From contig ML677365.1 in NCBI GenBank assembly GCA_007922305.1, positions 16,598,281 through 16,662,280 of the forward strand: DNA of 64,000 bases, in the 5' to 3' direction. Below the pieces are notes generated by a model that ran no database searches, had not been told where the DNA came from, and worked only from the letters and a program-made list of their open reading frames with translations. Both the position numbers and the translations under genes were made by a program. This document shows positions 23,461-35,410 of the stretch, piece after piece. This stretch comes from Dermatemys mawii (taxonomy: Eukaryota; Chordata; Testudines; Dermatemydidae). Position 1 is the stretch's first letter, and every line of letters begins with the position of its first letter.

Positions 23461-24182
23461 CTGTCACACATTACCCGTTTAAAAGAAAATTGTGTGCATG
23501 TGTGTGTGTATAATACAGAATATGTGGTGCTGAACTCAGATGTTTTCCCACAAGAATATGAGTCGATACAAGTGTCAGTTTATTGTACATCATCCCTCTT
23601 CTCCTTGTAGGAGTATTTCCCTAATGGGAAAACTTTCCTATGAACAAACCTTCTTGAAATAACAAATAAAACCAAAAAGTGGCCATGAAGAACACATGGA
23701 CATTTCAAACTGTAAAGGGATCTATGTTGGTTGGAAAGCAATATATCCCCATAGGAGGAGATAATGAGTCTGTCTAATGCATAGGAGTTAAGATTTTTTT
23801 TTCCTGGAAATACATTCTGTAGCAATTTCACATTACAGACATGAACTGCTTGGTCACATAGTACATCAACTGAGGCTGCTACTGTACACCACGGCACCCC
23901 ATCTCATCCTGGAAACAGTGTTAATACCAGTGGTAGGTATCCAGTATTTGATCATACACTGGTTGCTTCTCCTACAAATGTGTCTGTGTTTGCTGCTACA
24001 TTCTCTCCGCACTGACACTTCCAAGAAATCCGTCCATCGATGGTGGCTTCGTTTTGTTGTAGTTGAGAATAGCTAATTATATTTTTTTAAAATGCATCAT
24101 TTTGATGTTTTAGAATCATTGAAACTTGTGCAGTTGGTGGCCTTTGTAACTTCATCTCTTTTGTCCCATGTCAATGTAGGCC

Positions 24183-24659
24183 TAGGGTTTTATCCCGGCA
24201 CTCCAGTTTTTGGCTTCTATGTCCGAGTGCAATTTAGAGTTGCCAGGTGCTCGGTTTTTGACTGGAAAGTCCGGTTGAAAAGGGAACCTGGCAGTGTCTG
24301 GCCAGATGTACTGACCGGACACGAGAAGCCCAGTTACTGTGGGGCAGGAGTAGGTGCCAGGTCATTAATTCATGCCAGTCCCTGCTCAGCTGGGACTGCC
24401 TCCTACCTGCGGGAAGGTTCTTTGCCAGGATGCAGCATCTCCCATATCTGCCCCAGAGCAGAGGGAGCCCAGCTGGTGGCAGGGAAAGGGAGGTGGAGAC
24501 GATCCAATAAGCATGGGAGGAGGGGGGAATAGGAGTGAGCAATGGGGTGCGTCCTGAGGGGGAAGAGGCAGAGAAGGGGTGTGGCCTCAAGGGAAGAAGC
24601 AGGGCAAGGGCAGGGCCTCGAGGGTCAGGTTACTAGCAGTTACAAAAGTAGCAACCCTA
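24183..24659. mobile_element. hAT-type element inside the unidentified coding block
   Basis: The ends are TAGGGTT on the left and AACCCTA on the right, a perfect 7-bp inverted repeat. It is flanked by a perfect 8-bp direct repeat, tgtaggcc, at 24175-24182 and 24660-24667. The 8-bp duplication fits the hAT superfamily. The interior contains GAGTTGCCAGGTGCTCGG and a G-rich right half, and has no transposase. If the element and one target copy are ignored, the minus-strand reading frames on the two sides agree, so it inserted into a pre-existing coding sequence. The ORFs inside (24092-24590) are not genes. Confidence 0.85.
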
Positions 24660-25039
24660 TGTAGGCCAGTGTTTGAAAGTCAAGACTACTGTCCCTTTTA
24701 ATACCTCTTTTCCATGTTCAACGTCTATTCTCACAGAATCCAAAGAGTGCAGATCACTATAATATCCATTAACAAGCTCAATCAGTTCTTGCCCAGAATA
24801 TCTTTGCTGTAACCAGAAACGCAGTTTGCTCACTGCTGCCTTAGAACTATGTAGTACTTTCCTTGTACGTTGCTATAAACATCATGAACTGTCATACAGT
24901 AAAACTAAGAAGGTTTCACTGTACTTGGCAACTCTCCCAAGTCTTCTGATTGAAGAGGTCTTCTCAGTCCAGTGTATTTGGGGAGTGTTCGTTTGTGCTA
25001 TTTAGGGGAGAGAAGAGTCTGTTTTAAAATGTTGTTTGC

Positions 25040-25128
25040 TGTATTCTTGTAACTGTGCTGGTCCGAAGATATCAGAACAGAAGTTGGTCCAATAAAAATA
25101 TTACCTCACCTACCTTGTCTCTTTAAAA
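25040..25128 (-). repeat. interspersed repeat fragment
   Basis: On the minus strand it reads GGTGAGGTAATATTTTTATTGG followed by ACCAACTTCTGTT, a widespread reptile repeat as I remember it. At the left it meets GTAACTGTGCTGGTCCGAAG, which is the usual start of that family in opposite orientation, so the copy is rearranged or folded back. It interrupts the unidentified coding block. Confidence 0.55.
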
Positions 25129-25918
25129 ACCTTTGCTGTTTCAAAACAACAATGCAAATATTTTACTGGATTTAGGGTTTTTTGAAGCTTCTTTCACAAA
25201 ATCTAAATTATGGGCCAATCTTGAATGATGGTGTCCAATTGCTAAACTTCCCTGGATGTGAAGTTGATTCCATAGTGCCAAAAAGAGAAATGTTGGTGAG
25301 AGAAATAAGGAGCCAACCTCTGTACTGTCTATATTTTTAAAATTTCCCAATTTTAACAGATGATCTGTTATGACAGTGATGACACCATTTATCTCACAAC
25401 TAATGGAGGGGCCAATTGCTGTCACTATGCCCATGGGGAGTGAAAACAGCATCTCTCCAACTGAAAAAACAAATCCCTTGGCAGGCAGCCAGTAAATTCA
25501 TATTTGCCATTGGGAGTTAGAGCAGGTTCCTCTTCATGTAGCAAATACTGTCTATATATTCTCCCTGTGCTCTGCAGAGATTTTCCATTTCGCATGTTGC
25601 ATAGACAGTTGTAAGTGCCTCCTCTTGGGACCACACAAAGCTCTCGGCTCTTCTCCACTCCTATCGAATTACACTTTACTAACTCATTTAATGCATCGTT
25701 TGGGTACCTTTGAAATGCAGGGCCCCTGGACCACACATTTGTTTTTAGAAGCCTTCTTCTGCCAAGTTGGGTTGTTCACGTTTTCGGACAGGGTTTAGAT
25801 GAATAGGGTGGGAAAAGAATCTTTGAAAAAATTCTCCTGCCCCCTCATGTTATGTGATTCCTCTCCAATGACTCTATGCTCAGTTTGAAATTGGTGAATA
25901 ATTCAGGTGTCTCAGTGG

Positions 25919-26305
25919 CTACGTCTACTGCACACGACTATCTGAGGCACGTAGGGTACGTTTAGCTATATGCCACAGTGAAAAGCAGGTTGCATCCACA
26001 TTGTGGTGTATGACTAGATGCATCAATGAAAGGCTCCAGCAGTGGGAAGGCAGCAGGATGCTACCTGCTAAAAACAGTAGTGTAGAAAGGGGAGCCATTT
26101 AGAGTCCACACTCACAGGGTTCAGGCGTGCCTTTACTATACTCACCTAAGTAGTGCCTCACTGTCTATGCTGTTATTTTCATTTGTGCTGGGGGGCATGT
26201 AGTGTAAATAGATACTCTGACTTCAGGTGTGGTGTCTACACAGGGTTTTGCACACCAGTTTATCAAATTAGTTTAAAACAGTGCTAAACTAGTGCAAGTT
26301 TTTGT
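25919..26305. mobile_element. MITE-like tract
   Basis: Starts GGCTACGTCTACTGCACACG and ends near GTGTAAATAGATACTCTG. A second end-like piece, GGTGTCTACACAGGG, lies at about 26238-26252. These are the TCTACAC-type termini of reptile MITEs. The two parts may be separate elements. No target duplication was fixed. Confidence 0.45.
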
Positions 26306-26519
26306 GGAGACAAGGACTAATAGTTTGGACATCTGAATGAGGGAGCCAATATAAGTATTCCAGCTGTGCTTATTCAAGATCTAAGTCTTCCAACTAGAAA
26401 TGCAACGTGAAACATTTTCTCAACAAAACCTGCAGTTATACTGAACTTTTGAGTTTTATCACAACTTTCATACTTGTGTCATGTTCATCATAAGTTTTGC
26501 TAAGCTTCAGACTCTATAA

Positions 26520-27435
26520 TGGGTCACCAGGTACCGGAACCCCACCCTTGGAATGTCAGTGTTTTTCCACTGGAAGACAAAGGGTTCCCGCCACACTCAA
26601 AAGCTATATAAGGCCGGGAAGTGACAACAAGGTTCTCCTCTGCCTCCCCACCCAAAGAGACACTGAAAAGGACCCAGAAGCAAGAACTGAACTGCGGGGA
26701 GAAGTTGAGCCCAAGTTGGAAAGGCATCTGGCTTGTAATAATACCTGAGGTCTCAAGCTGTAGGCTGGTGCAGCTGCCTTTCAAGACTTTCTATAATCTG
26801 ATAATATTTATGGTGAGAAATTACTATTTGTAGCCAATTTCTTTAGTGAATCAAGCTTACTTTGCATGTTTTATTTGCTTAGTAATCTGCTTTGTTCTGT
26901 CTGCTATCTCTTTAACCACTTAAAACCTGCCTTTTATAGTTAATAAAATTTATTCTATTATTAAACCCAATTTATGTAATTTCTAACTGAGAGGCAAGAA
27001 GTCATGCATCTCTCTCTCCACATCGAGGAAGAGGGAGAATTTTTGAGCTTGGGCTATGCAGATTTTTCTACACAGTTAGGGTGACCAGATGTCCCAATTT
27101 TATAGGGACAGTCCCGATTTTGGGGTCCTATTACTCCCCACCCCCATCCTGATTTTTCACACTTGCTATCTGGTCACCCTGTATACAGTGCAAGACAGTA
27201 TACTTTTGGGTTTATCTCTCACATGAGTGTTGGGTGAGCCTTCTCACACAGAGCTGATTTCAGTCTGTCTGTGCTATTGGCTGTGGCCCTACTTATGTGC
27301 ATGTGCTGCAAGAGGCCAGAGAGCCTAATTCAGCAAACTAGGAAGAGGGAATCCAGGCTGGTGCAGCAGGAGTGTCTCAGTTAAACCCCAGTACATCAGG
27401 TGACATCTGAGACAGGGGGGTCTCATCTGTCATAG
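26520..27435 (+). mobile_element. LTR with TATA box and poly(A) signal
   Basis: The sequence reads like a promoter-bearing LTR. CACCAGGTACCGGAACCCC lies upstream, with AAAGCTATATAAGGCCGGG (TATA box) at about 26602-26620. GAGACACTGAAAAGG follows, and a poly(A) region with AGTTAATAAAATTTATTC lies at about 26938-26955. It ends near GGTGACATCTGAGACAGGG and TCATCTGTCA. This order matches a turtle LTR family in my memory. A 105-bp MITE is nested at 27077-27181. The left boundary is decayed and no target duplication was found. A hAT-type end (GGTCGAGAACCCCTGG) follows at about 27477-27492. The short ORFs at 26497-26833 are LTR sequence. Confidence 0.65.
27077..27181. mobile_element. hAT-type MITE, 105 bp, nested in LTR
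   Basis: The ends are TAGGGTGACCAGA and TCTGGTCACCCTG, a 13-bp inverted repeat with one mismatch at the tip. It is flanked by tacacagt at 27069-27076 and tatacagt at 27182-27189, an 8-bp target duplication with one difference. The interior has the repeated motif GTCCCRATTTT. A second copy in opposite orientation lies at 62864-62984. Confidence 0.88.
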
Positions 27436-27500
27436 AGGGAGAGGGGGGCACTCAGAAAAACAAAGAAAAAAAAAAGGTCGAGAACCCCTGGTCTATCTGG

Positions 27501-29730
27501 CAGATTCTTTTCATTTCATGCCTTACACAGGAAGACAGTAGTGGGTACTGTCCACTCTTCCTCAGTCAAGCAGTAACAAAATAAAGATTTTGGTACAGCC
27601 AGTTCAGGAAAGCTCAGGTGTGACCTTTGGGTGGGCTAGAGTTCACTTCATTACTCTTCTCCAGCGCCTAAAAAAACCAAACCCAACTCCCACAGAAAGT
27701 AACTGCAGACCCAGAGTTCAGTCTCTAAGGGTTTTCAGCAACAATTGCAACAGGTCAACCTTCCCACATTCAAGTCCCAAAAGGAACTAAATAAATTAAT
27801 GTAATTAACTTTATAAAATCTTATGCTAAAGAAAAATAATAATCTAAGTTTTACAGCATGACATGGCTATTTTATAATCCACAGACATTATCTTCAGTTA
27901 TACATAAACATAAAGAAAACAAATTAAAATCTGAACAGTTCAGTCCCCACAGAAATACAGTGAGAAGAAACTGAAAGTTTCCAAAAGCTTAGGTTTTGTT
28001 CACCTAAGTCTCAGTTATAGTCTTTGATCACCACATCTATAGTCCGCTGAGTCTAAAACATCTGCCCTCCACTTGCTTGTAGGACTCTTCAGTTAGAATC
28101 CGGGCAGACTCTCCTCTGCTGAAATCACTGCTAGCCGGTCAGCTAACTCATTAACCAGCCACTCTGTGATGGGTATAGATTTAAAGAAAACCGTGTTCTA
28201 AGAAAATACAAAACTGAGAATAGCAAAATAGAAATGACTCTGTCCCTATTACTACATTTAAAGAAAAGCTGGTGAATCAGACTAGTTCAGACAATTTAAT
28301 TAGAACAGTTTGGCTAAAATCAAAACATTTAAAGCATAGTTAAAATAGCAGAAATTATTTTTCTCTCCCAATTTCCTCTTGCTATAATTAGTATTGCCCG
28401 TGCTTCCCTGTTAGAGGGTTAACAACATCACTGATCTGCTGTGAAATGCTTCAGAGTTAGGGACAACAGCCTGCTTCCTGCTGTCCTGACTGCTCGCCCT
28501 CATGGAGTCTGACCCCAGCAACAGGAACCTACTGGAACAGACCCAAAATCACCATACCAATTCCAGAAGCTTCTGGATGTGGAGTGATTAATCGTCCTAG
28601 CAACAATGACCCAGACACAGCTCACTCCTACCTCCCCCCAATGGGTCTCTTAAAGAGATATCTCCGTTAGGCACATGGGTTACACAGGCATCTCCCTAGC
28701 TTACACAGGGAGAGAGGGCTTTTCCAATAAGTCCATTTGTGCGACACTGAGTGAAATTGTTACTCCAGTGGAATGATTTTGAACCTCTTGTGAGGGCTCT
28801 TCTTTCCTTGATGTAAGAGTATTGTAACCTTTTGCTTTACAGAGCTTGCCACTGTATCTTTAGCCAGATACAAAATATCCAGAATTCAATAGCTTGAATT
28901 CTTACAAATACGCCAGCTTTGCAGCATATCACTCTTACTTTTACAACTTCATACTAGTGTCTAGAAGAGTCATGTATTGATTTTTAAGTTCTTTTTATTC
29001 ACTGACATTTAGACACTTTCAAAGGACTTGCTACATCATGTTTCTCTGATCTCCATTGATTTATGTTCCAAATCATCCTTTAAAATGCAAATTGGCTGGC
29101 TATTTAATATGTGCTGAATTTAAAACTCAATGATAATAGGAACTAGAGCTTTTCTGCAGTGACATACTCCTGAGTCAAATTCACTGTTGGAGAAAGTGGG
29201 GCATAGTTGCACTGACAGCAATAGAACTGCTCTTACCTTATTCCAGTGGTGGGTAGGTCCCCTTGTCTCTGGAATATACATTGCTTCACTCAGGAAAACT
29301 TTTACTTCATGATCTTTACTAAAGAGTAAACTGGAAAAGAATCTTTGCTGCCAATTTTAATTGTCAATCCTGTTATTTGTCTTATAGAATTGTGCATCAA
29401 GCTTTGGGTTTTATATAAAGCATAAAGAAGTTTATTAAGGGCTAGGATGTTTTTAAAGTTTGGTAGCTCTAAAATCTTGTCCAGAAGTAGAAAGGCAGAA
29501 GCACACTTTAAGTGCTGTAAGGCTTCTCTAGATATATTTCAGTGAGATGCAAATAGTACAGAGATACGACAACTGAAAAGCACTGTCTATATAGTCTCTC
29601 TGCAAGAAGGTTTCATTTCATACATTATTCATAGACTGCTGCAGTGATACCAGAAAGTTGGTGCACTTGAAAAGGGAGAAAAGGGAGCAAAACACTTGTG
29701 GGGTTTTCTTTAATTGTGAGAGTTGCTGTA
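27501..29730. other. no clearly defined element
   Basis: The A-rich tract at about 27585-28740 could be an old antisense LTR (TTTTATAAAATCTTATGC region, then GGTTACACAGGCATCTCCC), but I found no terminal repeat or coding text. The rest shows nothing I can support. Confidence 0.35.
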
Positions 29731-29732
29731 CA

Positions 29733-29880
29733 TTGTGGTCATTTCCACTGCATGCATCTGACGAAGTGGGTATTCACCCACGAAAGCTTATGCTCTAATA
29801 CATCTGTTAGTCTATAACGTGCCACAGGACTCTTTTTCGCTTTTGCAGATCCAGACTAACACAGCTACTCCTCTGATATT
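29733..29880 (-). repeat. short interspersed repeat, AAGCTTTCGTGGGCT family
   Basis: The plus strand reads CATCTGACGAAGTGGGTATTC, CACCCACGAAAGCTTATGC, GTGCCACAGGACTC and CAGACTAACACAGCTACTCC. It is therefore a reverse-orientation copy with an intact 5' end at the right (complement of CTCCTCTGATATT). It belongs to the same subfamily as the fold-back copy at 59845-60050. Confidence 0.85.
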
Positions 29881-31409
29881 GTATTATAAATCATCATAAT
29901 TTGGATTCATAGCAACATGATCTCTTTTCTGAAGGCAAATGAATGGCCAGATTTTTGGTTATTGAAACTTTTGGTTAGGCACATTGGACACCATTTTCAC
30001 ACTACTGCTAACTTACAAGCTATACAGACAGCAGTGAGTGACAGAAAGCCCAGCCATGAAGCGTATTACAGAGAAAAGCCTCAGTACAAACAATAAGTAT
30101 TTATTACTTAAGTTTGGCTAAACTGCGCGCATCTACATTAATTGTGACAATGTTCGAAGCAGTCTCCAAAAGGAAATGTCTGACAAAAATAATTCAAGGT
30201 GACAATAAAAATACAGTTTTAGTTTCAACTTAAAGTGGAAAGATTAGTTTCCTGTAGCCAAGTTCTGATGCGATTCCCCTTCAGGAAAGAGATGCAATTA
30301 ATATCATATATCCAATGAAGAGTCACAGATTGGCATGTGAAAAGGCACATAATTGATATATACTGTATTTAGTAGTTTGAAATGTAAGTTATCAGGAAAT
30401 AGTCTTCCTTCAGTCACTGGCACCACTTCAAAATTTAACATTAACTTTGTATAATGACAAGGTCTCGTTGTCATTAATTGTGCCTAGTAAAAAAAAAATG
30501 AAATAAAAGCAGGATGAGTTTGTAATAAAAATAGGATACAGTGAGAAACTATGTAATATATGACTAACCCTTAAGTGCTTTGTGAGGGATGATTCTTCAT
30601 TATAAGTGCTAAAAGTTCAGTAACCACAGAAAGCAGAAGTATAGAGAAGGTATAGCCTTGATTTCGATTGCTGTACAGCATGATGGGCAAGGGTGCGACC
30701 TATTTGTATAACTGTCACCCATTGTGGCAGAGATCAGTTACTGCAGTAATGAGAAAGCATGACTATTACCTTTGGATAAAGTCAAAATTCACACTTTAAT
30801 AAACTTATTGTGTATATTTTTATTACACTAACTCTCATCCCTGAGGAAAACGGCAAAGTTAACATATTCTTTCTAAACCTAGGGGTTTTTGTAAGTAAAA
30901 CACTTCAACATCTCTCTCTCTCTCTCTTTTTGTGGCTTTTCCCTAGCAATTGCAGAGGAGAACTGTGGAAACTCAACAATTTCAATTAGCAGACATTCAG
31001 TGCAAGCCTATTTTTGAACAAATAGGAAATCCTCCACAGTTCCTACATTTTATCTGGTTTGTAGTTAAATCTAACAAGCTGTACACAGTTTTCATCCCAA
31101 ACTCTGAAGCAGCCCAGCTGCCTTGATAGGAAAGGTGGGCTGAGGTGTTGGGATTCAGCTCTCATTCACATTTGGGATAGAGTTCAATGTCAAAGGTGAA
31201 TCAGATCTAGGGCTGAGGTTAAGATGATGCTGAGAACTCACAAGCTGCACTCTGAAGATCAGCTGTTATAATCAGGTCATGGCCCAAAGGTGGCAGGAAT
31301 CTCAGGAGAACCGATCATTTACCAAGGTTTTGCCCACATCCAAATGTAAAAAAATAACCCCCTTTCAATTTTGGATTAATCAAAACTGGAGAGCAGGTAG
31401 GGTCTAGGG
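29881..31409. other. no gene; short CT run
   Basis: A (CT)n run lies at about 30912-30930. No other structure is recognised. Confidence 0.45.
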
Positions 31410-31505
31410 ATTGCCAAGACCACACAGCAAGACTCTGACAGAGCCAGCATTAGAATTCAGGAGTTCTTGGCTTATTGCCTCATGCTCAAACCACTTTAGA
31501 CCAGG
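31410..31505 (-). mobile_element. MIR/CORE-type SINE head, antisense
   Basis: CACACAGCAAGACTCTGACAG, AGCCAGCATTAGAATTCAGG and TCAAACCACTTTAG correspond to the complement of the core and tRNA-like head of a MIR-type SINE. The rest is lost or decayed. Confidence 0.6.
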
Positions 31506-34500
31506 TTTATTTGTGAAAAAGAGATTTCTCAAACACCTTATAGATTTTTATAACACCTTAGTAATTTAAAGTTGATTGGAATGCTGGTAATTAATGGCAG
31601 CATCCATCTTTTTTCAGAACCCATGAGAAGAGAGAGTTTGATTTTTTTTTAAATTTAAGATCAAGTGATCGCTCTACTCACAGTATATATAATATTAAAT
31701 GCTGTCTTTCCACATCTGTAAATGTTTCTTAAGCAAATTGCCTCTGTAAATCTGGCTGATGCTTATCTGGAGTTGACATCTCATTTGTGTATTTCCCAGG
31801 CTTTTAGGGCAGTGTCTTTAAAAGAATTCTAAGCCTATTTTCAATTTTAGATCTTATCCTACAGTTATTTGAAACTGTGCTAATCACTTTTCCCAGAGAG
31901 AAAACGAAAAGAGGTTTGAGTTTGGGTGGGGGAGGGAAGGGAAGGGAAATCTGTCATTTAATTTGACTGCATAATGCACATTTAAGAGAGACCTTTTAAA
32001 AGGTTTTAGTTTAACATTAAAAAATTACTCCAACTGATGCAAAAGCCGTAAGCCTCTATTTTAAAGGATCATCTCCCACAGTGTCAATAAAAATTAGTAT
32101 ATGATAAACAGTGCTTGTGTAACTGGGTATTTGCAAAGTTTGCTGAACACTGATGTCTTATTTAATCTTACACATCAAACAGATTTAGAAGCATTATAGT
32201 GGCATCTCTCAGACTAACAGCAGTAGAAGTATATATCATGAATGCCTGCTCTGTCCATTACAGTGCAGCTGTCGAAGAGATGGATAAAACAGAGAAGATG
32301 TAGTAAATGTTTACTTGGTTCTTTCACTTTAAAGATATTGTCAAGAGCTCTGTTGACAGCCATTGACATTCCTGCTTGTGTGGATGCAGCTCTGAAATGC
32401 AGAGATATAGAACATGAAATTTATTTGACTTTAGTGATTTCACAATGTGGTGACAATGCATAAATTACAAAGCTATTACAAATTTAAAAGTTAGACAAGT
32501 GCTGTAGTTTTTCATATAATTCAGGCTATCAGAAAAACAAACTAGCAAACCGAAACCAAAACCAGGGAGCTTTTCCTGACCTGCAAAGAGAGTCAGTGCT
32601 ACAAATTTACAAACACAGGGTGAACTTCACCCTGGAGTGGTGACCCTGTGCAAGGCCCATCCCTTTGCTTAAGCCCTTTGGTGGTTTGGGGGAACAGCAG
32701 TGCAAGAGGATCTCTGTAACTCCAGAATTCAGTACAGGCAGTCTCCAGGAAATCCTACATTGGTTGCAACAGGAGTTGGAGGTGGATAAAAGGACTGGAC
32801 TCAGGCTGGGGATTTGTGGGTTTTGTTACCTCGGGAAGAGAGGTGGCCTGCAATGAACATCCCTGGAACTAGGCACGAGGAGGCCCACAGTCATTCCTTC
32901 ATCCTGGATGACCTGAGGGACTGAGTTAGGAAGCGCTAGTTCAACTTTTGTTTATAACTGAAAGCAGTGGTGCGGAGTGTAACTGCAAGGTGTATTTCTG
33001 GCAGCCCTAGTGAAGTTTCTTTTGGCAGACATCAGACTGAGTGTTTATGGATAACCCACTGAGAGCTAGTGCCTGGAGTGCCTTAGTGCTTGGAGCACCT
33101 CTAATTCCTCCAGGTGTAGTATCCTGCTGGATGTTCCGTAGATGTATAGAGCGCTGGTATGCCACAGCACATACAGCAACTTCCTTCTGTGGAGTCGATT
33201 ACAATACAAACCCCCATTGTTAGAGTCCTGAACAATTAAACACTACTGAAAGTTCGTACATGAATTTCTTCACCTTGCACTCTGACTTCAAGGGGGGACA
33301 TTAGGCCTGCTGTTATGGCACCTGAAAGGTGAGGTAGGGTGTCACTCAATTTAAAGTATCAACAGACTACATTCTCTTTCAATCAAGATGTTTAGCCATT
33401 TAGCTGACACTGTTTTTATAGTCAGAATTTTTTAGAAGTTGTTCTTTTTTTGATAAATAGTAGCAGAAATAGCAGTGAATTTGCTTCTTGTGGTTTAGAA
33501 AATAGTGGATTCTTTGGCTTTCCGCCTTGTGCTTATGATCCTTGTATATGGTTTACTATATTACTATACTTATTAGAATTTTATTTACTATCTTATATTT
33601 GTAATACCTATGAAAGCTGTAGCTAAAACTGAACAGAACAAGTAAATGTTTCAAACTAACATATCAAATGCCAAGAGCAAAGGTTAACTGGCACAATATA
33701 GTGATAGAATATAGTGTCAAATACTTTCATCCTTTTCTGAAGAGCTAAACAGCTGACATATTTAGATAATCCTGTTTTGTCCATATTCTGTATTTCCAAC
33801 AAACTCATAATATTTACAAACACCTCTCCACTTTGGGGAAGGCAGATCAGCCAAGGTAGTTTCAATTCCCAATAGAGCTACAGGACTTGTTTGTCCAGCT
33901 TAAGAAGAAGGCATGTAGGAATTCACAATACTACTCTACTGTTCCTTCTTGGTATCTATGAATTGATAGACTATAGATCCATTCTATATTTGGATGGATC
34001 AAGATAAAGGATTCTGCATGCAGAATTATTGTTGAAAAGAGGCATATGTTTTCTGTTAGATACCTATACTCTTTTGCACATCTACAAAGAGTCATTTTGA
34101 CGGGTAAAGAAGTTGATTAATAGTTTTCACTCAAAAACTATGCAGCAGTACATGCCAGTTAAAAATCTCATGACTGAAAAGTCTCATGACTCTCACTTTA
34201 CCAATTCTCTTAACACTGAGCCTTGCCGGTGATTTAACACTTTGTGAAATGCACAGGAAAGACTGCAAGCCTGACGTACAAAAATGCAATCATTTCATTA
34301 GTTTTCTCTCTCTGCTACATAGAAATCACTGTACCCATTTGACTGACTGGCAGACATTCAAAACAACACTGAACATGTTGAGCTTAAAAGCACTAGGAAA
34401 GTTGATTTTAAGTATGGGCAATAAGGAATTTTCTACAACCCAATCACTGATCTGAAGATCCAAGTAATGGCAAAGGTACAGATGATCCTGTGAGTGTAGC

Positions 34501-34768
34501 AGATCAGACGCTGAATTTTCAAAAGGTCAATGCAAAATATTCGAGAGAATATAAAAAGAGCCACAAACAGTCTCAGTGAAATCCCAGACTCAAAGCATTT
34601 CCAAAGAATCAGAGGACATGTACGTCTCAAAATTATCCAGACGCTTCTTGCAAAATAACAGTAATCTCAGTTCTTTCTAAAATGAGAAGAACATCACTGC
34701 CCTTTACAACTCCAGATTTGCTTTTGCAATTTTTGCTTTTAAAGCATGAGTTTTGAACAAAGTAAGAA
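31506..34768. other. AT-rich, no supported element
   Basis: The ORFs at 32242-32463, 33656-33865 and 34186-34455 read somewhat like protein but show no motif I can name. I see no terminal repeats or SINE boxes. Confidence 0.4.
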
Positions 34769-34773
34769 ATGAA

Positions 34774-35410
34774 TATAGCGGGGCAGTCACCCGAATCTAG
34801 TTTGGAAGGGGCTAAAAACGGCCCTGGGGAGTCAATCATGAGTGGGTTTGAGGCAGCCAATTAGGCCCTGTTGGACCAGTATAACAATGGCTAAGGGAAG
34901 GGCTGGGTCACTCTCACTCCATCCTTGGAGTGGGAAGAACCTACCTACCTGCCTGGGAGCACAGGGTACCTGAAGCAGAGCAGTGCTGGGGAAGGACAAG
35001 AGGAGCTGGGAAGCTCCAGCCTGACAGGGGAGGCCTTGTTAAGGCATAAGGAGGTATTGGGGCTGCAGAGGGGAAGCCTGGGGATAGACAGAGGCAGCTG
35101 GCCCAACCCCCTTGCCAAAGATGAGTGGACATTACAGACTGTAGTTTGCCCAAGAGAAAGGGGAGCTAGATGACACTGAGGCCAGGTGGGCATAGGGGGG
35201 AAGGGTTCCCCTGGGAGGAGAGACCCCGAATGTGGGGATGTTGCTGTGGGGCTGCACCCCAAGATAAGAGAGCACCGGGGTCTGGGAGGGACACAGGGTC
35301 CTGAGGCAGGCGAGACACTGACCAGCAGGAGGCACTCTGAGGCTGGAATTGAGCTAATTCCCAGACAACCAGCAGGACGTGCCACGGTGGTGAGTGCTTG
35401 ATCTGCTACA
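34774..35410. mobile_element. LTR-like element, 637 bp, copy 1
   Basis: Starts TATAGCGGGGCAGTCACCC, a mutated TGTAGCGGGG, and ends GATCTGCTACA. The flanks are atgaa (34769-34773) and atgag (35411-35415), a 5-bp duplication with one difference. The interior is purine-rich and GC-rich, with CAGTATAACAATGGC as the TATA-like site. It shares ACCCCCTTGCC, GGGAGGGACACAGGGTC and AGACAACCAGCAGGA with the copy at 57055-57744. The TG..CA ends and 5-bp duplication fit a solo LTR. The many overlapping ORFs here are compositional. Confidence 0.75.

Larger units (their letters stand above)
23580..25870 (-). pseudogene. unidentified decayed coding block, minus strand
   Basis: I do not recognise the product. 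Long open stretches follow one another on the minus strand. The first is at about 25780-25425, cysteine-bearing, with short motifs GTYNCLCNMRNG and GKYEFTGC. After a one-step frame change, open sequence runs from 25452 to 25141. From about 25040 to 24660 there is one frame with a few stops, including KLRFWLQQRYSGQ. The same frame continues at 24174-24085 beyond a hAT insertion. The last part runs from about 24060 to 23580, with WKCQCGENVAAN, two in-frame TGA codons and a final stop at 23580. Residue composition looks like a real protein with scattered cysteines and N-x-T sites. It is broken by stops, frameshifts and two repeat insertions, so it is not functional. It could be a retrocopy of a host gene, a retroelement or an endogenous viral gene. 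Confidence 0.5.

Noticed and set aside
24092..24590. 146-codon plus-strand ORF and 118-codon minus-strand ORF
   Set aside because: Mostly within the hAT element at 24183-24659. Not conserved coding text.
27585..28740. Possible antisense LTR or proviral remnant
   Set aside because: The A-rich composition and a TTACACA-like end are suggestive. No terminal repeat, target duplication, primer-binding site or coding text could be supported.
32242..32463. 73-codon plus-strand ORF with cysteines
   Set aside because: No family resemblance and no supporting neighbours. Within chance expectation for this length.
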